Of a DNA stretch of 9,678 bases, positions 1 through 7,124 are shown one piece after another (within the stretch, counting starts at the first letter, position 1; every line of letters starts with the position of its first letter). Made by a program: the position numbers and the translations under genes. The stretch lies in assembly GCA_022451835.1 (NCBI GenBank), contig JAKUNX010000064.1:1-9678 (forward strand), in the 5' to 3' direction. The stretch comes from Candidatus Poseidoniaceae archaeon. Lineage in GTDB: Archaea > Thermoplasmatota > Poseidoniia > Poseidoniales > Poseidoniaceae. The notes beneath the pieces are model-generated. The model was not told where the DNA came from, ran no database searches, and saw nothing but the letters and a program-made list of their open reading frames with translations.

Positions 1-1
1 A

Positions 2-685
2 GGTAGTAAATTTTTGTATAGTTTGCCAATAGATTCAGTATCAGAAAATCAACTATACATTGCTAATTCATGTGGCAAGAACTTGAACTTAGATTTAGAT
101 TTGGTTTCATCATATGGCTATGAATCTGATTCCGCAGAGATTTCTGCTGACGATAGTGATGATGCTCATAGTCATGGTGAAGATACTCATTTCCACCCAA
201 TTTCTGAATCGGAGTATGAAGAAGTAATGGGTAATCAATATGGTAAATTTAATGATTTAGATTTAGATAAAATGCTAGATGTTTTAGAGATTTGCTATAC
301 ATTAGGTGGTGTAGAATATTATTGGAACACTGGTTGGTTAAATAATCATCATGCAATAGTTAAGCAAGATAAAAGCATGTTAGAAAATTTAATTCCAAAG
401 ATGTGTCAACAGATTGATTCGCCTTTCGATCTCTCGTATGAAGTATTAGATTCACAATCTAACGACAAAGAATCTTGGGAATCTGGTGAAATTAGCGTTC
501 TGATTGAAAGAATAATTGCTGAGAGCGGTGATCCTCAATCAGATGAACAATCGGATGACACTTCTGAAACTGAAGAATCCAAAGATGAAGAAAATACACC
601 ATTTGTCTCTGCATTTTGGGTTTTATGTACGATAATTTCTGTTGCATTGTTTATTGAGAGGAAAAAGGAAACCGAAGAAAGCTAA
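2..685 (+). CDS. Acidic, His-containing surface protein with C-terminal membrane anchor (5'-truncated)
   Basis: The reading frame is open to the left edge, so the true start probably lies outside the window. A TTG at position 14 is possible but has nothing supporting it. The visible 227 residues have no family I recognise. Counting from the TTG, there is an acidic stretch (about 38-58) running into a His cluster HSHGEDTHFH (52-61), which could bind metal. A globular-looking middle with aromatics and Cys follows (70-150), then a very acidic Ser/Thr/Glu/Asp linker (171-194). The end is a Pro-Phe step, one hydrophobic helix (about 197-214) and a basic ERKK patch. An acidic linker, hydrophobic helix and basic tail is the layout of archaeal C-terminal anchoring or sorting signals such as PGF-CTERM, although the exact PGF triplet is absent. 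I infer an exported, membrane-anchored protein. The gene is AT-rich, with repeated GATTTA units encoding Leu-Asp runs. Confidence 0.75.
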   Translation, partial: GSKFLYSLPIDSVSENQLYIANSCGKNLNLDLDLVSSYGYESDSAEISADDSDDAHSHGEDTHFHPISESEYEEVMGNQYGKFNDLDLDKMLDVLEICYTLGGVEYYWNTGWLNNHHAIVKQDKSMLENLIPKMCQQIDSPFDLSYEVLDSQSNDKESWESGEISVLIERIIAESGDPQSDEQSDDTSETEESKDEENTPFVSAFWVLCTIISVALFIERKKETEES

Positions 686-742
686 GTTTCAATCGAAATC
701 TGTTTAGCTTAATTTTCACTGTGCACAATGCTGACTTTTGGG

Positions 743-757
743 ATGATTACCAATCAT
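743..757. repeat. Perfect inverted repeat, possible operator
   Basis: ATGATT, a 3-nt spacer (ACC) and AATCAT form a perfect 6-bp dyad. It lies 15 bp upstream of the putative TATA box of the photolyase gene, a plausible place for an activator or repressor site. A dyad this short can occur by chance. Confidence 0.35.
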
Positions 758-772
758 AATTCACATACAGAG

Positions 773-779
773 ATTAATA
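773..779 (+). promoter_or_regulatory. TATA-like box for the photolyase gene
   Basis: The AT-rich heptamer ATTAATA ends 24 nt before the GTG start at 803. That is the spacing expected for an archaeal TATA box on a leaderless transcript. No Shine-Dalgarno-like sequence lies before the GTG. The box is weak on its own; its support is the matching spacing at crtI and at the membrane-protein gene. Confidence 0.4.
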
Positions 780-802
780 GATGAATAGCCGCTTAATCTA
801 AC

Positions 803-2314
803 GTGTCGGTTAATATTGTCTGGTTCAAAAGAGACTTACGTCTCAATGATAACGCAGCCATCAGCGATGCAATAAAACGCAATTTACCAATAATTTGTCT
901 GTTCAATTTAGATTCCCAACGTACTTCGCGCTCAGATGTTTCAGCAATTCACATCGAGTGGGAGTTAGATTGTCTACGTAGTCTAAGTAAAGATATTCAC
1001 CAACTTGGCGGCGTCATCAAATTCAATTATGGCAATATCTTTGAAGCATTAGAAACATTAAATTTAGAATACGATATTGATTCAATCATTGCTAACGAAG
1101 AAACTGGATTAAAGTGGTCATGGGATAGAGATAAACAGGTTGCTGAATGGTGTGATTTCAACCGGGTAAAGTTTGTTGAACATCCCTCAAATGGCGTTGT
1201 AAGGAAACTCAAAAATAGAGATAACTGGAAGAAATATCGTGACAAGAGAGTCAGTGCAGAATTATTTCCTAAGCCAAGTTCCATGCCTTCTCCAAGCGGT
1301 AGTCGCAGTGATGAGATTCCAACAATGAAAGAACTTGGACTTGATTCAAGGAGCTTAGAATATCGCCCCATTCCCGGAGAAGAGGCGGCCTTATCGACCC
1401 TGAACTCGTTTCTTAATGAACGAGGACGAGGCTATCGTAAGGGAATGTCTAGCCCTATTACAGGTGAAGTAATGTGTTCTAGAATCTCTCCTTATCTGAG
1501 CGCAGGTTGTCTTTCCATCAAACAGGTGTTTCACCACACCGTAGCAAGGCAGCGGCAAGTAAAGGTCGACCCGCGTTCAACTGAAAACATTGGATTCACC
1601 TCAAGTCTTACCTCGTTTCAAAGTCGTCTTGCTTGGCATTGTCACTTTATGCAGCGTTTAGAGGCTGAGGCAACGATGGATGAAATTGCCATTAATCCCG
1701 AGCTTGATGAGTTGCTCAATCGACAGTTAGACCAGAGAAAGTTCATCGCTTGGCGAGACGGAAAAACCGGTTGGCCGTTTTTTGACGCATGTATGAGGTA
1801 TCTGACCGCTACTGGTTGGATTAACTTCCGAATGCGCGCGATGTTGCAATCAGTTGCATCCTACACTCTATGGCTGCCTTGGCAGGCTACAGGTTTGCAC
1901 TTAGCTAATCTATTCTTGGATTACGAACCGGGGATTCATTGGTCACAAGTCCAAATGCAATCAGGAGTTACTGGAATCAATTCTGTGAGGGCTTATTCTA
2001 TTGGCAAGCAATCTATCGATCACGACCCTGATGGTGATTTTATTAGACGTTGGGTGCCTGAATTGGCTAAGGTCCCTGCAGAACACATTCACCAACCTTG
2101 GATGATGTCAGAGTCCGAACAGGAGCAATACAACTGCCGGATAGACCTAGACTATCCTGCACCGATAGTTGATGAAAAGGCAGCGAGAAAAACCGGAATT
2201 AGTATGTCTTACAAGGCTAAAGGCGATATTGGAGTTAGACGCCGAGCCAAGATTGTTTTCGATATCCATGGTAGCCGTAGTCGCAGTCGTCAGTCTAGCA
2301 GAAGCAGAAAGTGA
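803..2314 (+). CDS. Photolyase/cryptochrome-family flavoprotein
   Basis: A 503-residue member of the cryptochrome/photolyase family, cytoplasmic, expected to bind FAD and use blue light, most often to repair UV-induced pyrimidine dimers. The N-terminal alpha/beta antenna domain opens with VWFKRDLRLNDNAA (6-19). The C-terminal FAD domain has SRISPYLSAGCLS (226-238), GKTGWP (320-325), TGWINFRMRAM (337-347) and DPDGDFIRRWVPEL (408-421). Length is normal for class I-like members. Where E. coli photolyase has an Asn-Asn-Gly-Gly-Trp-Gln-Trp segment near the flavin, this protein has EPGIHWSQVQMQSG (375-388). I recall this variant from a cyanobacterial/Bacteroidetes-type subgroup, so dimer repair is likely but not certain. 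The last 14 residues (490-503) are Arg/Ser dipeptides. The GTG start is the only start codon after an upstream in-frame TAA (794-796). It stands alone, with spacers on both sides. Confidence 0.93.
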   Translation: MSVNIVWFKRDLRLNDNAAISDAIKRNLPIICLFNLDSQRTSRSDVSAIHIEWELDCLRSLSKDIHQLGGVIKFNYGNIFEALETLNLEYDIDSIIANEETGLKWSWDRDKQVAEWCDFNRVKFVEHPSNGVVRKLKNRDNWKKYRDKRVSAELFPKPSSMPSPSGSRSDEIPTMKELGLDSRSLEYRPIPGEEAALSTLNSFLNERGRGYRKGMSSPITGEVMCSRISPYLSAGCLSIKQVFHHTVARQRQVKVDPRSTENIGFTSSLTSFQSRLAWHCHFMQRLEAEATMDEIAINPELDELLNRQLDQRKFIAWRDGKTGWPFFDACMRYLTATGWINFRMRAMLQSVASYTLWLPWQATGLHLANLFLDYEPGIHWSQVQMQSGVTGINSVRAYSIGKQSIDHDPDGDFIRRWVPELAKVPAEHIHQPWMMSESEQEQYNCRIDLDYPAPIVDEKAARKTGISMSYKAKGDIGVRRRAKIVFDIHGSRSRSRQSSRSRK

Positions 2315-2318
2315 TTAG

Positions 2319-2333
2319 TTCAAATTTCTTGAA
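2319..2333 (+). terminator. Small hairpin just after the photolyase stop
   Basis: TTCAA, a 5-nt spacer and TTGAA form a 5-bp dyad beginning 4 nt after the stop codon. It is AT-rich and weak, with no strong T-run after it. It could help 3'-end formation or be chance. Confidence 0.2.
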
Positions 2334-2472
2334 TATAGTGGTAAAAAGTCTCTACAAGCGGATATCAACTAATTATCAAAAACAAATCAATTTAAGATTT
2401 GAGCGCGCAGACAACTCTGTCACAACATGATTTTCATTGAATGAATACGTTGCGTGGCAATATGGGCTTATT

Positions 2473-4110
2473 ATGTCAGAATATCGTTTTAAAGTTGGAA
2501 CCACAGTAATGTGTAACCTTGGTCAACAAGGGTGGAAACTAGGTAGAATAATAGCTCACAACTATCGTGAAGATAATTGGCCAAAGGAAGACGTAGCGCC
2601 TTATCAAGTAGCATTAGAGGGAGACTATACATTGATTTACGTTCCTCAAGACAGTGATAATTTTTGTCGCAAAGCAACTGAAGAGGACATGAATATCCTA
2701 TCTCGTAATGATGCTCTTGCTGAACTCAAAACCGACTTGGAGCAAGAAAATAAATCCAGTCAGATTTCAGTTAAAGAATCTAATCTTTGTTGTACCAATG
2801 ATTCGTTTCCACTTCAATATCAAAGCTATCGAAGAGGCCGATGTTTTTGCTGCAATGATTGTCCAAAGAACTGGCTACATGCTGAATTGTATAGTGAACA
2901 TTATCGTTGCGCTGACCGAAATAATGTCAAAATTACCCGCCATGAAGTTAACCTTGGAGATGTCAAAGTTGGTGAGCAATTAGATTACAAACTGGATGAT
3001 TCTTTTCCGATAAAAGATGGATTTTTGCAAGCACCCACTCTCCCTCGATTGCCTCCTGGGATTGAATTTTCAGACAGTGGTAATCTCAGCGGTATAGTGC
3101 AATTTGACCCATACCGAGATTCTAGTTATGATGTAGATTTTGTTGCAGTAAGTACTACTGCATGGAATGATGATTCAATAGGGCTAATTCGTTTGGAAAT
3201 ACGTTTCAAAGTTGAAGGTAATGAATCACCGAATGATTTTGATGCCGATGCATTTGAACAAGTTCAGACTAAAGCCCGTTCAGCAGCCAGTAAAATAGTG
3301 CAAGATCTTAATCAAACTTGGAGTGAATGGGAAAGTCGGAGATTAATCAATCGGGCAACCTGCGATATTATGCTTGAGGATTTAGGCCGATTGAGAGATT
3401 TGCTTGAATCTCATCCTCGCCTTGATAATGGCAAATGGTGGGGTCATTTGGGAGGATATCATATGAATGTCCACAAGTTGCTTGAGAACACCCTTTTTGA
3501 ATGTGAATTATATCTCGGTTACGCACTTGCTTTCGGCGATAATGATGTTAGACTTTATGCGGAACAGAATCTAAAGGGTTGCTATCAGAAAAGACTTCTA
3601 GAGGCTGCCAGATTTATGTGGTACGAAGGAATTGAATTGATGCTGCAAAAAGAATGGCATGCTGCAATCGAGATTTTCAAAGCCGCCTATGATAAGAAAG
3701 AAGGCTGGGGCTGGGCGGTAAATTATGGCGATATATGGCTAAGTGAAGCAGTTGCGTTAATGATAGATGGGGCAGAATCAGATTTGACCGCTACAAATGC
3801 CAATGATTTGGAGTGGTTTAGAGTAGCTGGTGAATTGGTTGAGCGTGCACAATTTAGGGCGAAAAAATCAGGGGTATTTGGCTCCGAAGGTCATCCTTGG
3901 ATTAGCGAAGTAAGCCATTCTCTAGAATCTTACAAAAATTTGATTTCCAATGGTAAAGACACTACACAATGGTTAGAAGGTTTCAGTAATCGAACGGTAT
4001 ACTGGTGTTCGCAAGTGCTTGCAGGCATTTTCCCGTTTCCTCCGAAGGCGAGAACAAGGTTGGCTAGTGAATCAACCCTAATTGAGAACCTACCTAATCT
4101 AAATCAATAA
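2473..4110 (+). CDS. Composite protein: algal-like N-terminal domain, Cys cluster, Ig-like segment, helical repeats
   Basis: No overall function is recognised. I start it at ATG 2473 (545 aa), because the N-terminal domain begins there; a TTG at 2437 would add 12 residues with no support. Residues 2-68 (YRFKVGTTV, NYREDNWPKEDVAPYQV, LIYVPQDSDNFCRKA) resemble a small beta-rich domain I recall from many phytoplankton proteins, often beside zinc fingers. Next comes a Cys cluster (C106, C107, C124, C126, C127, C130, C146), probably a zinc site. Residues about 158-245 contain LPPGIEFSDSGNLSGIVQF, like putative-Ig (He_PIG-type) modules. The rest (about 255-500) is helical and Trp-rich, with a TPR-like AARFMWYEGIELMLQKEW segment. 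There is no signal peptide or membrane helix, so it is probably cytoplasmic and may be a binding or scaffold protein. It converges on blh, with 20 bp between the stop codons. Confidence 0.85.
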   Translation: MSEYRFKVGTTVMCNLGQQGWKLGRIIAHNYREDNWPKEDVAPYQVALEGDYTLIYVPQDSDNFCRKATEEDMNILSRNDALAELKTDLEQENKSSQISVKESNLCCTNDSFPLQYQSYRRGRCFCCNDCPKNWLHAELYSEHYRCADRNNVKITRHEVNLGDVKVGEQLDYKLDDSFPIKDGFLQAPTLPRLPPGIEFSDSGNLSGIVQFDPYRDSSYDVDFVAVSTTAWNDDSIGLIRLEIRFKVEGNESPNDFDADAFEQVQTKARSAASKIVQDLNQTWSEWESRRLINRATCDIMLEDLGRLRDLLESHPRLDNGKWWGHLGGYHMNVHKLLENTLFECELYLGYALAFGDNDVRLYAEQNLKGCYQKRLLEAARFMWYEGIELMLQKEWHAAIEIFKAAYDKKEGWGWAVNYGDIWLSEAVALMIDGAESDLTATNANDLEWFRVAGELVERAQFRAKKSGVFGSEGHPWISEVSHSLESYKNLISNGKDTTQWLEGFSNRTVYWCSQVLAGIFPFPPKARTRLASESTLIENLPNLNQ

Positions 4111-4130
4111 TCTTACAACTTTAATCTTAA

Positions 4131-4967
4131 TCAACTAACATTAGTTCTAATTTTTGAAATCCCGTCAATTAGTATCATATGTGGCACAGTTAGTGCTGCT
4201 AGTCCGATGAAAGTAATGCGCATTAATGCTGGTCCAGGGTCAGCAAAATCGGCGAACATCCAAAACGCTATTCCAGCAGAAATCCAACTTAATGACGTGA
4301 ATAGTATCGCTTGATTTCTGATACTTGAATTAGATACAGATTGCTTAATTGAGGCATATATTTTTTTGAAATGTCGAGCAGAATGTACACAGCAGAAATA
4401 AATTGCAAACCCAAGCAGCGGTGGTGCTATTGCGTAAATTATTCCAAGCAGTAGTAATTCAAGGATCGTAGCAGACCATTTTGGGTTTTTTGATGCTTGT
4501 ACAATACAGGTAATTATTGCAGCAATTGTTACTACAGTGAGGGCATCAACAGCCAACCACACATAACTTGTATCTTGTTCAATCAAATAAGAGAAGATTT
4601 GGTTTACTTCACTTCTATGAAATTGACTTATGCCAACTATGGCCAAACCACCATGTGCTAAAGCTTCAGTAAAACCCAATGCACCTTGACCGTTTTTCAC
4701 ATCTCCAGCACCAAAATGCAGCATACTAATCGTAAGAAACACGATTAGGCTAATGATTGGTGCAACCATCCACAATACGACTACCAATGCTGCTAATGTG
4801 ACATATATCACCATGAATCTTACAAGACTAGAGAAGCGTTTGACAATCCCTAAATGTATTGCAACTGCACCATCATATGCACCATGAGGCAATCCAATCA
4901 GAACAATTCCAGCAAGCCCAATTAAATTCCATATTCCTAATTCAAGTAGCGCTGAAATTAACTCCAT
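4131..4967 (-). CDS. blh: Beta-carotene 15,15'-dioxygenase, Brp/Blh family
   Basis: An integral membrane, iron-dependent oxygenase that splits beta-carotene into two all-trans-retinal molecules, the chromophore of microbial rhodopsins. Family motifs are in order: GLPHGAYD (His28), SMLHFGAGD (His84), YFCCVHSARH (His195, His199) and TVPHMILID (His263). The His28/His84/His195/His199 spacing closely matches the iron ligands described for characterised bacterial Blh, so the active site looks intact. Length (278 aa) and about six to eight hydrophobic helices are normal. The ATG at 4967 overlaps the crtY stop by one base (TGATG), typical of translational coupling, with GGTGGTGG four bases before it; a TTG one codon upstream is less likely. 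It is the last gene of crtB-crtY-blh and takes the pathway to retinal. No rhodopsin gene is visible here. Confidence 0.95.
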   Translation of the reverse strand: MELISALLELGIWNLIGLAGIVLIGLPHGAYDGAVAIHLGIVKRFSSLVRFMVIYVTLAALVVVLWMVAPIISLIVFLTISMLHFGAGDVKNGQGALGFTEALAHGGLAIVGISQFHRSEVNQIFSYLIEQDTSYVWLAVDALTVVTIAAIITCIVQASKNPKWSATILELLLLGIIYAIAPPLLGFAIYFCCVHSARHFKKIYASIKQSVSNSSIRNQAILFTSLSWISAGIAFWMFADFADPGPALMRITFIGLAALTVPHMILIDGISKIRTNVS

Positions 4968-6061
4968 CAAGCCACCACCGCATTTGAGGACTTACGACTT
5001 GGTAAAATGTTCTTAGTTAGTGCTTTGATGAAAGGCCACTTAGGCATAGCAAAAATTACTCTTAATCTAAGCCACCAACTTGCATCACCGCTCAAAAAAT
5101 TGACAAACTGTTCTCCGCTCAATGCCTTACCCATGCGCAGGAATATGTTTGGACCGTATTCCGGCCAATGTTTTAGTACAGTCAAAAGAATCGAATCCAT
5201 CCATAAATCAATCCGTTTGTGAGGATTTTTAAAACGAATTCCATCGCCATTGTTTGCTGACTTTATGGCTGCCTCAATTTGCCTTTGGATGAATAAAAAT
5301 GTATAGCCACTTGCCGGCCTAGTAGCCCCTCCATTCGTTCCAAGGCCTGGAATATTGGGGTCATGTAATGCTAGTTTACCTAGCGGAATAACACCACTTT
5401 CTTGGTGAGTGGTAAAGTATTCATCTATCTGATAATTACTTTCAAGGTAAGACTTGATATTGTCCAAGTAATACTGTTTTTCAACCACGTTTGTCGAGAA
5501 AATTGTCGACTCTATCAGTGCTTCAGTTTCTGAGTAAGGTAACAAATAGATGAAGTGCAAACCTTTTGATTGATCTACTCTAAAATCCATTAATATGGCA
5601 ACGTTTGGGTCAAATTTCTTTTCCGTAGTTGAAATTTCAATGCCATGAAAGTGCTGTAAAACACAACCATTGGGAATAATTGGAGGTCTTGTATCGAAGA
5701 CCGTTGAGTCGGCAGACCTTTCCCAATCTGATTCATTGATGAATTTCACATTTGCCATCTTAGCTAAATTTTCACAATGTTTTGTCCAATCACTACGTTT
5801 GAACGCATTATATGATTTATTTTCTGATTCAAGAACAACACGATCATTATCAGTGATGATTGCCCATTTCTTCCAAGTAGATTTAGGAATATTTTCAGTT
5901 TGATGTAGTATAGGGTCGCTCCAAAATCCCCAAACATGATCTTTGGCTGCAGGCGCATTGCTTGGCCTAATCAGTGTCACATTACCATTTATCTCACTGG
6001 CTCTTGCGGCAAATGAAAGTGCAGCACAACCGTCGCCAATAATCTCGATGTCACGAGACAT
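4967..6061 (-). CDS. crtY: Lycopene beta-cyclase, CrtY type
   Basis: A flavin-dependent cyclase, probably membrane-associated, that forms beta rings at both ends of lycopene to give beta-carotene. The N terminus has a dinucleotide-binding GDGCAALSFA motif (9-18), followed by DHVWGFW (41-47), FDTRPP (122-127), LIESTIFS (182-189), SGVIPLG (222-228) and GGATRPASGYTF (244-255), all in the order seen in CrtY. The C-terminal FLSGDASWW and AMPKWPF segments also fit. Length (364 aa) is slightly below the roughly 380 typical of the family, but no motif is missing. The gene sits between crtB (11-bp overlap) and blh (1-bp overlap), so it is surely cotranscribed. A GAGGGGG run seven bases before the ATG may act as a ribosome binding site. 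The heterodimeric or fused cyclases of many archaea and fungi are unrelated to this type. Confidence 0.94.
   Translation of the reverse strand: MSRDIEIIGDGCAALSFAARASEINGNVTLIRPSNAPAAKDHVWGFWSDPILHQTENIPKSTWKKWAIITDNDRVVLESENKSYNAFKRSDWTKHCENLAKMANVKFINESDWERSADSTVFDTRPPIIPNGCVLQHFHGIEISTTEKKFDPNVAILMDFRVDQSKGLHFIYLLPYSETEALIESTIFSTNVVEKQYYLDNIKSYLESNYQIDEYFTTHQESGVIPLGKLALHDPNIPGLGTNGGATRPASGYTFLFIQRQIEAAIKSANNGDGIRFKNPHKRIDLWMDSILLTVLKHWPEYGPNIFLRMGKALSGEQFVNFLSGDASWWLRLRVIFAMPKWPFIKALTKNILPSRKSSNAVVA
4972..4979 (-). promoter_or_regulatory. SD-like motif before blh
   Basis: GGTGGTGG on the minus strand lies four bases before the blh ATG, inside the end of crtY. It includes a GGTG core that can pair with the 16S rRNA tail. 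Together with the TGATG overlap it suggests coupled translation. The match is partial. Confidence 0.3.
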
Positions 6062-6977
6062 AGGGTAGCCCCCTCAGAGAGGTGTGGAGGTTCGAGTTGT
6101 GTTCATGCTTTCTTCGACTGATTCGTTTGAATAATCCAGAAATGGCTTTTAGTGAACAAATTAACTTGGTTGTTCGAGTAGTAATCTGTCGTCCTTCGTG
6201 CCAAATATATTTCCGGTTAGCTAGTTGAACGCCTATCTGGCGGTATACTTTTGCGGCAATTGCTATCGACATGTGGGCACGCCAGTGGAGTGCAGAAAAC
6301 CCTTTGGCACCACTAATGTAGAATCTTTCGGCCATTTCCAGCAGTCGCTCAACGGATTTGGGTATGATTTGAGCCTCAGCAGAGTCCGGATGTTGTGCAC
6401 AAGAAACGATTTGCTTCTGGGTTATATCTCCTGTCCATGTTGTTGGCAAATAGCGTCGCCCCATCTCGGCATCCTCTAGTACATCACGAGCAATGTTGGT
6501 TAATTGCATTGCAATACCCAAATCTATCGCATGTGCTTTAGCGTCCGGGTCATGACAATCAAGGACGTGACACATCAACAGCCCAACAGTTCCAGCCACT
6601 CTATACGCATAGCGTAATAATTCAGCTTCGTCGGCAATTATTACCTCTTCTCGTTGGTCATCAAGTAAACCGTCGATTAGTGCAATTAGTACTGGTAATG
6701 GGAATTCTTGATCTTCCATTAGCGGAGCAAATGAACGCAGCGCCGGGTCAGCTTCAGTATTACCCTCGATCAGAGCTGCACGAATTTTGACAAGTCGCTG
6801 TGGACCATTCTCTATGTCCCCGTCTGCCATGTCATCGAGTAGCCGACAAAAAGCGTACAGTTTGGCTGCTTCCAGACCCATTTTTTTGCCCAGAAAACGC
6901 TTTGCCCAATGGAAACTTTCGCCGTTGAGAGCGAGTGACTCATCGGGTGTTAAGTTTTCATTTGACATAGTGAACAT
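6051..6977 (-). CDS. crtB: Phytoene synthase
   Basis: It condenses two geranylgeranyl diphosphates into 15-cis-phytoene, the committed step of C40 carotenoid synthesis, using Mg2+ at two Asp-rich motifs. Both are present: CRLLDDMAD (44-52) and NIARDVLEDAEMGRRYLP (161-178), the squalene/phytoene synthase signature. Length (308 aa) is typical and the protein is soluble or peripheral. Two starts are possible: ATG 6977 (used here) and ATG 6968, which loses only three residues. A weak GGA lies before the second. It is the first gene of crtB-crtY-blh, with an 11-bp overlap into crtY, and is divergent from crtI. The GGPP supplier crtE is not in the window. The motif DDMAD rather than a squalene synthase pattern, and the carotenoid neighbours, make phytoene the product with high confidence. 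Confidence 0.95.
   Translation of the reverse strand: MFTMSNENLTPDESLALNGESFHWAKRFLGKKMGLEAAKLYAFCRLLDDMADGDIENGPQRLVKIRAALIEGNTEADPALRSFAPLMEDQEFPLPVLIALIDGLLDDQREEVIIADEAELLRYAYRVAGTVGLLMCHVLDCHDPDAKAHAIDLGIAMQLTNIARDVLEDAEMGRRYLPTTWTGDITQKQIVSCAQHPDSAEAQIIPKSVERLLEMAERFYISGAKGFSALHWRAHMSIAIAAKVYRQIGVQLANRKYIWHEGRQITTRTTKLICSLKAISGLFKRISRRKHEHNSNLHTSLRGLPYVS
6069..6075 (-). promoter_or_regulatory. SD-like motif before crtY
   Basis: GAGGGGG on the minus strand lies seven bases before the crtY ATG, inside the end of crtB. Operon-internal genes in archaea often keep a Shine-Dalgarno site even where first genes are leaderless, so this fits an internal ribosome binding site. Confidence 0.35.
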
Positions 6978-7031
6978 TCCGAATTTTATTGAGCCAAGCG
7001 GGCCCTAATCAAAGTTATGAGATTATTACGC

Positions 7032-7065
7032 TTTTAAATGACTGTTTTTTTGACGACATTTAATA
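7032..7065. promoter_or_regulatory. Near-palindromic centre of the crtB/crtI divergent promoter region
   Basis: In the 147-bp gap between crtB and crtI, TTTTAAATGAC (7032-7042) faces GACATTTAATA (7055-7065) across a 12-bp spacer that holds seven T residues. The 11-bp arms pair at 9 positions. Read outward, each arm gives CATTTAA(A/T)A, a TATA-like box pointing toward crtB on one strand and crtI on the other. It could be a pair of divergent core promoters or an operator for both transcripts. For crtB it predicts a transcript start near 7008 and a leader of about 30 nt. Confidence 0.35.
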
Positions 7066-7092
7066 CTTATTTCTCACACAAGTAAAAACGGC

Positions 7093-7102
7093 TTTTTATT
7101 TA
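7093..7102 (+). promoter_or_regulatory. TATA-like box for crtI
   Basis: TTTTTATTTA ends 23 nt before the crtI ATG, the usual distance from TATA box to start on a leaderless archaeal mRNA. A purine-rich AAAAACGG lies just upstream, where a BRE would be. There is no Shine-Dalgarno-like motif between box and ATG. Confidence 0.5.
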
Positions 7103-7124
7103 CCTTAATCACGAGCGTCGAATT

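Noticed and set aside
37..290. Repeated GATTTAGATTTAGAT tracts in the first gene
   Set aside because: They encode two short Leu-Asp runs and do not form a regular tandem array or a CRISPR-like repeat with spacers.
1027..1371. 114-codon open frame on the minus strand inside the photolyase gene
   Set aside because: It lies wholly within a gene with clear family motifs, and its predicted sequence is low-complexity Leu/Ser without any recognisable domain.
2437..2472. TTG start that would lengthen the composite protein by 12 residues
   Set aside because: The recognisable domain begins directly after ATG 2473, and no TATA-like box or SD motif is placed for the TTG.
6978..7124. Possible small RNA or riboswitch between crtB and crtI
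   Set aside because: No stable GC-containing stem or known riboswitch core was seen; the AT-rich gap is explained by two divergent promoters.
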